Source: Vitrella brassicaformis (lineage: Eukaryota > Sar > Vitrellaceae). From it: a DNA stretch of 36,255 nt. The notes beneath the pieces are model-generated. The model was not told the origin of the DNA and did not search any database. It was given only the letters and a program-made list of their open reading frames with translations. The position numbers and the translations under genes are program-made. The stretch is taken from positions 1-36,255 of the forward strand of contig CDMY01000256.1 of NCBI GenBank assembly GCA_001179505.1, written 5' to 3'. The number at the start of each line of letters is the position of its first letter. Position 1 is the first letter of the stretch. Shown piece by piece: positions 22,806 to 33,017 of this stretch.

Positions 22806-25163
22806 ATGGGCAGCAAAGAAACTGACAAGATGAACGGCGTGGACAGCGGTCACAGTGCCGTGCCGCTCGACAGTGACACAGAGGCGAGAGTGGAGGAGTT
22901 CCGCAGGTGACCACACACCACACACACCTTCTCGGATGGATGGATGGATGGATGGAATGAATGGATGGATCGTTGTGTCGCCGCTGTGTGTGCAGGTGTG
23001 GCCATCAGATGGTGGACTTCATCGCCGAGTACTACCGAGATCTCGCCCGGCACAAGTATCCCGTGCTGCCGTCTGTCGAGATGGGCTACCTCACCAAGAC
23101 GGAGCCCAAACACGCGCCTCAGCAGCCCTGCAGCTACGAGGACCTCATGAGAGAGGTACGGCCTGATTCTCTGTCTGTCTGTCTGTGTGTGTGTGTGCCC
23201 CTCTCATCTCATGGTCTCCCTGTTGCAGGTGGACACCAAGATATTACCGGGCGTCACCCACTGGCAGCACCCGAGGTTCTTCGGCTACTTCCCCGCCTCG
23301 TCATCGTTCCCCGCCATGTTGGGCGACATGCTGTCGATGGCCTTCAACACCATCGGCTTCTCGTGGGCCGCCGCCCCAGCCGCCACTGAGCTCGAGACCG
23401 TCGTCATGGACTGGCTGGTCAGCCAGGCTGGCTGTCTGTCAGCGAGAGAGAAGAGACCTTCCCATCAGCCGAGAGGAAAAACACATATCTGTGTGAGTGT
23501 TGGGTGGATCAGGCGGCTGCGTGCGATCTGCCGAGTGTGTTTGTGTCGTCTGGGAGTGGCGGGGGTGTGATTCAGCAGACGGCCAGCGACTCGATGCTCG
23601 TGGTCATCATGGCGGCGCGGCACAGGGCGGTGGCGCAGACGGGGGAGACCGACACGCGCCAGTTTGTGGCCTATGCGTCGGACCAGGCCCACTCGTCCAT
23701 CATCAAAGAGGCCAAGGTCAGCACACCGCTTCGGAAACAGACAGACAAGCTGATGTGTGGTTCGTTCAGTGTGCTGGTGTGCAAGTGCGAAGCATCAAGA
23801 CGTCGCGCGAGCACAGCTATGCCCTGCAGCCGACCGATCTGATCGCTCAGATGAGGAAGGACACTCAAGACGGTGACCAATCCCCGCGAGACAGAATGGC
23901 TGCGTATCAACGCCATGATGCTCATCCACTGGTCGCTCTCTTTTTATGTGTGTGTGGTCAGGTCTGATTCCGATCTTTGTGTGCGGCACCATCGGCACCA
24001 CCTCCACCACTGCCGTCGACCCAATACAGGTGACTGACCCACACACAGACACTGAGCGATGCAGTCAGACACCCACCCCGGTCGCCTCGGGCGCATTGTC
24101 AGTCGTTGGCTGAGTCGGTGAGGTGTGAGTTTGCCGGGCTGCCCGTGTGGCTGCATGTGGACGCCGCCTATGCCGGCACGGCGGCACTGGTGGCCGAATG
24201 CCGACACCACTTCAAAGGTACCTGCCTCCGCCACACACAGACAGTCACACACTCACGGGCCTTGTCTGCCTCGGTGGGTGGTTTGTTGGCTGGCCTTGAA
24301 GGTCTCGAGCTGTGGGACTCGTTCAACTTCAATCCTCACAAGATGATGATGTAAACCAACACCAAGGGGGCAGCCAGGCAGCACACTCAGCTCTCCCTCT
24401 CTGTGTGTCTGTGTGTGTGTCTGTTAGGATATCGTTTGATTTCTCTGCGCTGTACGTCCAGGAGAGGTCGGCGCTCATCGACCTCTTCTCTGTCGGAGAG
24501 GAATGCCTCAGAAACAAGTCGGCCAACCACCCTTACCCACAGCCCACCTCGCTGCCTTTGTGTGGGTGCAATCCTCTCGCCCATCCCTCAGGGCGTCCGA
24601 GAGCGGTCAGGTCATCGACTACAGGAAGTGGCAGGTCCCACTGGGCCGCCGATTCCGAGCTCTCAAGCTGTGGTTTGCCTTTAAGCTCATGGGCACCGAG
24701 GGGCTGCAGCGACACGTCAGGCGCAGCTTCGCGCTGGCCGAGCGGTTCGAGCGATGGGTGGCGGCCGACGACCGGTTCGACATGCCGACGCCGCGGCTGT
24801 TTGGCCTGGTGTGTTTGCGGCTGAAGGGGCAGCCCAACGACGCACAGGTCAGCGGCAGAAGGGGGCAGAGGAGCTGGGGAAGTGCGAGTGTGCAATGTTC
24901 CGCTATCAGTGTGCGTTGCTGGACGGTGTGAATGGCTGTGGGTTCTTCCTCGTGAGCACCAAGGTGGACGACCAAGTCGTCATCAGGGTGAGAGAGCGCC
25001 TCTCTCGCCGCACCGCGCGGGTGATGTGACCCATGTGGCCTCTCCGTGTGTGTGTGTGGTGCAGGTGGCCGTCGGGTCGCCCCAGTGTGAGGCTCAAGAC
25101 ATCGACGAGCTGTGGCGCGCCTTCCAGAGAGAAGCCGACAAGCTTGTGGGGCCCTCCAAGTAG
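22806..25163 (+). CDS. Aromatic L-amino acid decarboxylase family enzyme (PLP group II), catalytic-loop Tyr replaced by Cys
   Basis: Twelve exons: 22806-22906, 22996-23155, 23229-23417, 23513-23716, 23770-23872, 23962-24029, 24103-24217, 24302-24350, 24428-24517, 24592-24847, 24910-24987, 25065-25163 (1,512 nt, 503 residues), phases consistent. Motifs follow the family order: [54 protein letters not shown] (His210, stacks on PLP), LHVDAAYAG (Asp295, binds the pyridine nitrogen), DSFNFNPHK (Lys327, Schiff-base lysine), [18 protein letters not shown]. The residue after the lysine is Met (PHKMMM) instead of the usual Trp. In the catalytic loop, the position occupied by Tyr in 'YLKNKASE'-type loops is Cys356 (TGC at 24504-24506). 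Family members decarboxylate Dopa, tyrosine, tryptophan or 5-HTP, and some act as aldehyde synthases; substrate and reaction here are undetermined. No targeting peptide is seen, so it is probably cytosolic. Confidence 0.92.
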
Positions 25164-25784
25164 TAAGCTGCCTGCCTGTAGCCGTGTGTCCGGCGGTGTG
25201 TTTAAGCTGAGCGTCGAGCTGTCTGTTCGGTCAATGAAGTCTCAGTCAGAGGCCGGCCGGCCTTGTTGCGGCGGCGTGTGTATGTGTGCGTGTGTGTGTG
25301 TGTGTGTGTGTGGTGTCGATAATGATGAGGCTCTTTGTCGTGTGTTGCCGAGGATGCTGCATGTTGATGCAAAGCTGACACGTGTGAAATGCCATTCTGT
25401 CAACTGTTTTGCGTCCATCGCCGTGGCCAATGTAGGGTCGCATACATCTACTCGTAGACGGGCGCCAATTAAATTTGTATACTGTTTTACGAACGATTAT
25501 TGTTTTGGCCCAATCGCACGCGGCAGCGGGAGCGAGGTTTTGTTCGGCTTCATCCTTTTCCTCTGTCGCTCGCCCTGCAAAGGAGAGGACATCGAGACAA
25601 GCAAGGACGAGCTGCTTCTTGCTTGAGAGAGTCACGAGTGTGAGATCTCTGCGGCCTTCGGTGCCAGATCTTTTGGTTTCCCGTCCCCATCTTGCCTGGG
25701 TGGGGCTCAGCAACGCTTCCCCTGCCTCTTGTCGGCCTCAGTCGCCCTTCCCCTCCATCCCCTGAGCTGATCAAGGAGGTCTCG
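25164..25784. other. Intergenic region between decarboxylase and Cys-repeat genes
   Basis: This 621-bp gap holds the 3' flank of the decarboxylase gene and the promoter of the Cys-repeat gene. It has a (TG)n tract at 25275-25312 and an AT-richer stretch at 25465-25515 (AATTAAATTTGTATACTG, ACGAACGATTATTG), the least GC-rich part nearby. Open frames in it lack family features. The final ~130 bp are CT-rich up to the ATG at 25785. Confidence 0.55.
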
Positions 25785-26209
25785 ATGCGGTCGTCTCTGG
25801 TGTCCCCCGCCCTCCTGCTGCTCGTCATCTCCCCGGCAGGTGAGCACCGCCCTCACACGTCACATCACACGTCAGGCAAAGACAGAAAGGAAAGGCCTCT
25901 CTCACACCTGTCTGTCTGTCTGTCTGCCTCCCCTTTGCAGTTTTGTTGCCTGTGGGTGAAGTACCGCAGCCGCCCGCCGGGCCCTTCACACGTTCGCTGC
26001 AGGACGACGAGAGCCAGGCGACCAACGGGACAGCTGCACCTGAGCAGGACAGCGGCGACGAAGAGCAGACGCCAACGCAGGCTCAAAGCAACACAACTCG
26101 CCCAGCCAACGACACGGACTCACCCCAGGACGGCAATAAGCAGCGGACTAACCAATTCGAGCAGGGTGAGCAATCACCGACGTGCACACTTGCAAGTGCT
26201 TCACGTGGG

Positions 26210-26242
<33 letters not shown>

Positions 26243-28053
26243 CGTGTGCCTCAGAGGGTCTGGACTCATGCGAGGATGATGATGATTGCGAAAATACATT
26301 TCACTGCGATGACAGAAAGCGATGCGTGCGTTGCTGCACCAAGAAGGACAAATGCCCAGATGGCTTCTTCTGTGGGGGCGGCAAATGTATGCGCCACGCA
26401 ATGCGTTTGTTCACACACACAGACAGGTAATGATCCTTTGTGTGTGCGGCCACTAATGCAGGTCGCAGATGTCGAGAAGATGGCGCCGAATGCCATCAGT
26501 TCGATCAGTGCTGCTCCCGTTCGTGCACGAATGGCATATGCGGTACGAGTGGGACGTCGTGCGAGGGAGATGGCGAGTGTGGTGAGGGAGAGATATGCGT
26601 GGCCGACCAATGTAAGCCGAAAGACACACACAACGCCTTCGCCCGCCTTCACTAATAACATTCCGTCCCTTGCCGTCAGGTGTGGAGGAGCCTTCTGTGT
26701 GTCTGGCCGTCGGCGACCCATGTCCATTCGGAAATGCCCAGTGCTGTTCGAGGAACTGCGGTGGCGAGACTTGTGTGTGCGCGGCTGACGGTGCTCTATG
26801 CAGCACCGACGTTGGCAAGGACGGCTGCTGCGGTCTTTGCAACAACGGCGTCTGTGAGCGTGCGATTCTGACAGCAACCAGTGCCCCAAAGACCGTCCAG
26901 TGTGCTCTGCCGACGGCACGTGTGGATGCTCGTCTGACAGCGAGTGTCCCGAAGAGCTTCCAGTCTGTTCGACCAACGGCATCTGCGGCTGTACGTGCAA
27001 TGAGGACTGTCCCAGCACCACCCTTCCATTGTGTGACGTCGACACTGGCAAATGTGTCGAATGCATAGAGAATGTCCAATGCAGCGATGGAGAAGTCTGT
27101 CGAAGCGACGGCACCTGTGGTTTGTGTTCGGGCGAAGAAGGCCAGTGCCCTGCGAACGGCTTGGGACCAGGCTTCACATCGTGCTCTCTCGGATCATGTG
27201 AGTGAACACAAGAAAGCGACGTGTGTGTGTTGATGTGGGCAGGTCATGTGTGTCCTCTTGTCATTGGTTCATTTGTGCAGGTTGTCTGCCTAATGATGAC
27301 GCCACCTGCACCGAAGCCGGCCAGTGTTGTACGAATTTCTGTGACGGCGACAAGTATGCCTTGTGCAATTTCCGCAGCGAATGCGACTCATTCGGAGACT
27401 CTGTTCGTTGTTTTGGTGGAAGATGTGAGCCGAACAAAAGCAAAGCGAGTTATCTCACACAAACGCCTACTCGTGTGCACCCATATCCTTCTGTCTGTGT
27501 GTGCAGGCTGTAAGAGGTCTGGCTCTTGTACTGATGCCAACGACTGCTGCTCGGGCCTGTGTGAAGGCGGCTCATGCGACCCGGGTTGCGGCGACGGTGA
27601 TGACAACTGCCTGGCCACCACCGGTTTCTGCGGTTTCAATCGATGTGAGGCAAAGCCAAAGAGAGTTTCGGTGTACTGACAGGCATGACTGATATGTGCC
27701 GTGTCTGTTGTGTGTCATCAGGCTGCAAGCCCGGCGGGGCACCGTGCGAATTCGAACACGAGTGCTGCGGCCGACAGGCTACCGCCAGGCCTGGTGACTT
27801 CTGTCCGGCCGGCATTTGTCTGGAGTGCGTGAGTGATGACGACTGCCGTGGCGACCAGCAGTGTGAGAAGGGCTTCTGCTACTGTGCGAATGATGATCAG
27901 TGCCGCAACGAAGGACGGTGTGACACTGGCGCTGCGGGCACTCCCGACGACCCCAACCTCGGCTTCTGTGCCTGCACTGAGATTGCCGACTGCTTTGAAC
28001 GCAGCCAGCGGTGCATCGACAACGTGTGCAGGAGCCCCGAGTTTCCGGTGTAG
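25785..28053 (+). CDS. Secreted multi-repeat cysteine-rich (cystine-knot-like) protein
   Basis: Exons: 25785-25839, 25941-26165, 26255-26386, 26462-26611, 26680-26853, 26901-27197, 27281-27424, 27507-27644, 27722-28053 (1,647 nt, 548 residues if the 47-nt gap 26854-26900 is an intron). The first exon is a signal peptide (SSLVSPALLLLVISPA). Residues ~20-93 form a Gln/Thr/Asp-rich linker with several N-glycosylation sequons (NGT, NTT, NDT). The rest is a chain of short modules with spacing C-x6-C-x5-CC-x3-C-x4-C, as in CREDGAECHQFDQCCSRSC and CKRSGSCTDANDCCSGLC, mixed with 'C.SD.ECPE.LPVCS..G.CG' units. The CC-centred spacing resembles inhibitor-cystine-knot and similar disulfide-rich extracellular folds; I cannot assign a family. 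No transmembrane segment was seen. A role as cell-surface, wall or secreted protein is inferred from the leader only. Introns from exon 3 onward split a Cys codon after its first base. Confidence 0.8.
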
Positions 28054-28055
28054 TA

Positions 28056-28271
28056 ATTCATCAGCCAGGAAGGGTCCATGCTGCTGTTCGCCAATGTGTA
28101 AGGCACCGCGTCTCACGAAGACTCTCTCTCGCTGTGTGTGTGTGTGTGTGTGTGTTGGTTTGCGTGATGTCGAGTGACCTGTGTGCTCTGTGGTGTGAGG
28201 GGGCAAAGCGCACAGCGAAGGGCAGTCGCCTCATGGGCTGGGGTGGGGTGTGTGCCGCTGTCTGACCTTCC

Positions 28272-28304
<33 letters not shown>

Positions 28305-30960
28305 TGTGTGGTTGATAGGGTGTTAGCGCCATTCTGTGCAGAGCAGCTAAGTGATTCATCAGCCACACGTCTGATTGGGGCAGGCAGGCCGTCGGGCAGC
28401 ACCGCTTTGTGTGTGTGTGGGAGAGAGAGAGCAGTGTGTGTCGGGCAGCGTACACACACGACACACACACATGCGCCTCTCCACACAGAGGACGTGACTG
28501 TCAACCTTGGGGAGAGGCGTGTGTGTGGTGGGTCGTGTGTGAGACGACATGACGCCTGCCACCCACACCCACACGCCCCCCTCTCTGTCTGTCTGTCTGT
28601 CTGTCTGTCGGGGTGCGTGCGTGAGGGCCACAGAGAGGTGGACGATTCGATGCGTTATACATGTAAGCCACCACAGCCGGAGAGGGAGGGGGGGTTCATG
28701 CTGCTGTCTTACTGTGTGAGGCAACGCGTCTCACTGAGTGTGTGTTGATGTGTCACCAGCAATGTGACCTTTGTGTGTGGCTGGGTGTCCAGCTCTCTGA
28801 CTTACGGCTGCGCGTGTGATTATGCGATGGGGTGTCCGTCTATTAGACAGGTGCAGGGAGGGAGGGAGGGTCGAAGTGACCTTTCATGTGGTTGGATGTC
28901 TCGCTCTTCGACTGACGGCTGCGCGTGTGTTGTGTGTGTCTGTCTTTCTCTTTGCCTCTTTCTCCGCTCTGCCCCGATTGATGTGAGAGAGCGCCGGCAA
29001 GTGCGAGTGGGGTCAGTGGGGTGGGGGGTACATGGTACGGCAATTCACGGGACACTGCGAGAGTGACTGATCGATGCGTCAACACATCAACACACGCATG
29101 GATGAGTCACCTTCGTCTGTCAAGACAACACACACTTCGTGCTGTTTTGTGTGTGTGTGTGTGTCTTTGTGTGTGAGGCATGTGGTCGAATGGGGGCGAT
29201 CAGGGTGGTGGGTGAGATGCGTTTGAGCTGACGCCATGCATGTGAGACCCTCTGTATGTGTGGCTGGGTGTCTAGCTCTGTGACTTACGGCTGCGCGTGT
29301 GTGTCTGTCTGTCTCTTTGCCTCTTTCTCCGCTCTGTCCGATTGACGTGTGTGAGCGCCGGCAAGTGCGAGTGGGGTCAGTGGGGTGGGCATAGCATTTT
29401 TCTCGTGGGACACTGCGAGAGTGACTGACTGACTGGTGCGTCAAGACATGAAGCCACACAGGGGTGCGTCCCGTTTGTCTGCCAAGACGACACACAGACC
29501 GCCACACACAGACATGGGACTTGTTGACGGGGGGATCCACCGTGGTGTTTTTACGTGAGAGGCAGCACACCTCACGGACTCTCTCCCTCTCTCTCTCCCT
29601 GCCAGCGTGTGTGTGTGTGTGTGTGTGGCCGATGGGTGCATGACAGTGAATGAGACGCTGTGCGTGTGTGGGTTCACTGTGGCAAGCCATTCACCAGCAG
29701 CCACACACATGCACACTTGACCTGTTTGTCTGTCTGTCTGTCTGTCTGTCGGGGTGCGTGCGTGAGGTCCACAGAGAGGCGCAGGTTTGCAGTATTCATG
29801 TAAGCCACCACAGCCGGAGAGGGAGAGGGGAGGGTTCATGCTGCTGTCTTACTGTGTGAGGCAACGCGTCTCACTGACACTCTCTCTCTCTCTCTCTGCG
29901 TGTGTGTGAATGCTGAATATGGTTGGGTGTCTGGCTGATAGACAGGCGGAGGGAGGGAGGGGCCAACTGACCCTTTGTATGTATGTGGTTGGATGTCTCG
30001 CTCTTCGACTGACAGCTGCGTGTGCGACTTTCTCGTTCTCTTTCTCTCTTCTCCGCTCTGCCCCGATTGACGTGTGTGTGAGCGCCGGCCATTGAGTGTG
30101 GGGTCAGTGGGCTGGGGTGGTAATTAATGGGACACTGCGAGAGTGACTGACTGATGCGTCAACACATCAATGATCTCAGCTCTGTTGCGACGCCATTTGA
30201 GCTCTGGTTGATGTGTGTGAGCTCAAATGGGCATAGCAGATGGGTGGCTGGCTGGATGGCTGGATGGATGGTGCCACACTCATGTGTGCTGTGCTGTATG
30301 CAAAGTCGGCTGTATTGGCCAGCCGATGGGGTGGGGCTGTCCGGGGAGGGAGGGAGGAGGAGCGATGCACACACACACACACGTGAGAGTTATCGCACGA
30401 GTAATTCATCAGCCACGTAGACACACAGAGAGGGAGGGAGGGTTTACTGTGGTGTCTTTTAGTGTGAGAAGCAGCACATCTCACTGACTCTCTCTCTCTC
30501 TCTGCGTGTGTCTGTTATGGCGTGGGGTTGGTGAATGATATATAGTGAATGAGACGGAGGCGCTGTGTGGTAGAGCGGGTCGTGTGGGGGGGTTATGGCG
30601 GGGCCAACCACACGCCCACACCCACAGATCTCTTGGTCGGTCACTTACATGGGAGTCATCTTGCGAGTAATTTATCAGTCAGTCAGCCACACAGAGAGGG
30701 AGGGAGGGAGACAGAGAGAGAGAGACAAAGAGTGAGACAGTCGTTTTGCAGTGTCTGAGGCGACACATCTCACTGACTCTCTCTCTCTGTCTCTGCGTCA
30801 ATGCTCAATGGGGTTGGGTGTCGGGCTGAGTGCTGGTGAGGTGTGGCCGGGCTGATGTGGTCGACTGGGGGTGGTCGGTGTGTGAGGGGGTCAGTGGGCT
30901 GGGGACATAGCGATTTTCTCGTGGGACACTGCGAGAGAGACTGACTGATGCGTTAACACA
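28056..30960. repeat. Degenerate interspersed/tandem repeat field
   Basis: Several sequence blocks recur in roughly the same order. Block V (consensus near CTTACTGTGTGAGGCAACGCG then TCTCACTGA and a CT tract) occurs at about 28076, 28694, 29541, 29834, 30448 and 30741. Block T (GGGACACTGCGAGAGTGACT followed by TGCGTCAACACATCAA) is at about 29049, 29406, 30129 and 30923. Block S (CTCTGCCCCGATTGA then GCGCCGGCAAGTGCGAGTGG and GGTCAGTGGGG) is at 28968, 29330 and 30055. Block U (ATTCATCAGCCAC) is at 28056, 28353, 29687, 30403 and 30669. (TG)n and (CT)n tracts separate them. Copies differ by substitutions and small indels. No long open frame with family features and no terminal repeats of a transposon were found. 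Confidence 0.75.
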
Positions 30961-33017
30961 TGAAACCACACAGGGGTGCGTCACCATCTTTGTCATCACA
31001 AGAACACACACCCCCACGCGCAGAACGAAGGAAGGCAATCACACTCACACACGCAGTCACACCGAACAAGCGCACCTGTCTGGTCGAGTGGAGAAGAGCC
31101 GGCCTTATGTCTCAGAATTCCTCTCGACAGAGAGAGAGACCTGGCCAGACCAGAATGGCCAGCGGCACACTGCCGACACACACCCATCCCTCACCGCATT
31201 GCCCGCCTGACTGTCATATTGCCGAGAGAGAGAGACACAGAGATGTCAAGATCGACACACAGCGCCACCCCATCGACTGGCCCATCCGACACGCCCACAC
31301 AGAGATCCACCACCCGCCATAGCCCCGTTTGTCATTTGCTTTAGCAGCAGTGCGGGGCGTCCGCACTCCATCAACATGACGACCAGTCGTCTCTCTGTCG
31401 CTCGCCGCCCTCAGCAGCAACTTGATGACGGCCGGCTCGAGTGGTCGGCTGGCCTGTGCGGCCCCACGAGCAATGGCGGTGCCCACCCAGACAGACAGAC
31501 ACAGACAGACAGACATCCGCACTGAATGACAGACACCACACACAGAGTGGGACGTCTTCTCATGGCTGCGAGTGTCACTCGTCACCTTATCGTGGTTAAG
31601 GAGAGGCCGGCAGGTGCTCGTTGGGAGGGATATGTTCGACTCACAAGTGCAGCCCTCGGCAGCACCAGCACCTGCAGCGGAGGGGCTCTCTCCGAGTCGG
31701 GAGGACAGACGGAGTGTGTCAGCTGCAGCGACACAGACATAGTCGTGTTGATGTGGGCGGTGTCTGCGGCTGTCAGTGCTGGTGTGGATGTCGTTACCCT
31801 TCACAGACGATGGGCTCAGAGAAGACACTAAGCTGGCAGGATGTCGGCCGATCTGACCATCGGGCAACGGACCTGACGCCCCACACACAACAGAGGCACA
31901 CCACCACCACACACACAAGTGGTCGCTCCTTTGTGTGTGTGTGTTTGTGTGTGCGGCCCCGACAGACCTCGTGGCAGACGGACGAGAGGATCGATGTGCG
32001 GGAGGGACTATGACATTGACGGCTGAGCGACTGCAGCAATGACACACACGTCCACACACAGCCGTCAGGGAGTCAATCAGAAACAGACACACTGTGTGCG
32101 TGTGTGTGTGTGTGTGTGATTACCTGACGAGCGCTCGGATGAGCGGTGACGGCAATGTGAGCAGGGAGAGGACCGATCAGCTAAGTCACAGTGTGCGGCC
32201 GACCCCACAGAATAAAGACGAAACCCCCAAAGGGCAGACCGACAAGAGAGAGCTGCCACACACACACAGGGGAAGCGGCTGGCAGTGTGTGTGCCTATGA
32301 GGTGCTGGCGGCGCAAAATGGAAGCGAAGCAGAGGGGGAGGGAGAGAGAGGGGCAGGTCAGTGCGCTGCTCAGCGCGAGCAGCCCATTCTCTCGGGATAC
32401 TCAGACATAAACCGGGAGCCTCAAATCGACACACACACACACACACCACGCCACCAGCGCGACGCACACACACAGCCTAATGCAGCCAAGTCATCTGCCC
32501 GTCTACGAGTGCAGCAATCAGCTCAGGTGACTGACTGAGTGAGTGGAATGCACATTTGATGGACGACGAAAGTCACTATGGATGGAAGTATTAAGGAACG
32601 TACATGTGTCAACACGAAAGCATTCATCAGTGATCCATAGCCATCCTGTAAGCAGGCCGAATGGACCCATCAGCCATCTCGGCGGTGACGCAGGAGAGGG
32701 AGGGAGGGAGGGAGGGAGGGAGGAGGGTGGCGGGGACGGTGGCGGGACGGGGTGGGCACAAAAGATGGCGCTGCGCTGCATCGCCCGGGCTCACAAATAT
32801 CTTTGCACCAAGTCAGGCACACAAAGTGAGTCAGTCGTCACCGCACGAATACACATCCGACCAGAATGTAGGCAACGTCGTGACGGTGGAAACAGACATG
32901 ACGAGAGAAACGGCCAGCCCTTCCATGAGTTCCCTCCCCTCCGATAAATGAACCCAGATGCGAACGGGTGGTGGTGTTGGCCCGGCTGACTGTCACATTC
33001 CCATGATCTTGCAGCAG
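30961..33017. other. Gene-poor segment without confident exons
   Basis: After the repeat field the sequence is CACACA- and GACAGACA-rich. Apart from the weak ankyrin-like stretch reported separately (31340-31500), I found no exon. A GAGGGAGGGAGGGAGG tract lies at 32695-32725. The frame 32543-32947 on the plus strand has no family features. Confidence 0.45.
31340..31500 (-). pseudogene. Possible ankyrin-repeat relic
   Basis: Within a long minus-strand open frame (32092-31214), one part reads like ankyrin repeats: GTAIARGAAQ, PAVIKLLLRAASDRE and VDGVRTPRTAAK. These correspond to the 'G.TAL..A....VV..LL..GAD' and 'DG.TPLH.AA' patterns. The first segment follows a GTCTGTCTGGGTGG stretch that could be an intron end. 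The remaining frame is low-complexity, a TPLH core is missing and no splice-linked neighbouring exon with repeats was found. I treat it as an eroded fragment or an isolated exon of an undetected gene; chance resemblance is possible. Confidence 0.28.

Noticed and set aside
23418-23512. Continuous reading of decarboxylase exon 3 through 23570
   Set aside because: Reading through gives a Cys/Arg-rich segment foreign to the family; splicing GTCAGC...GATCAG gives MDWL joined to AAACDLPS and then GGGVIQ, the expected family order.
24560-24591. Short 32-nt intron ending decarboxylase exon 9
   Set aside because: The donor at 24518 (AACAA|GTCGGC) gives a 74-nt intron and the exact family sequence [15 protein letters not shown]; the 32-nt option adds a Pro-rich insertion.
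28290-29690. Several open frames of 100-200 codons in the repeat field, both strands
   Set aside because: They consist of TG/CA and CT microsatellite translations and of the repeat blocks in shifting frames, with no family motif.
32543-32951. Plus-strand frames of 96-134 codons
   Set aside because: They include a GAGGGAGGGAGG tract read as Glu/Gly repeats and have no recognisable domain or splice-linked exon.
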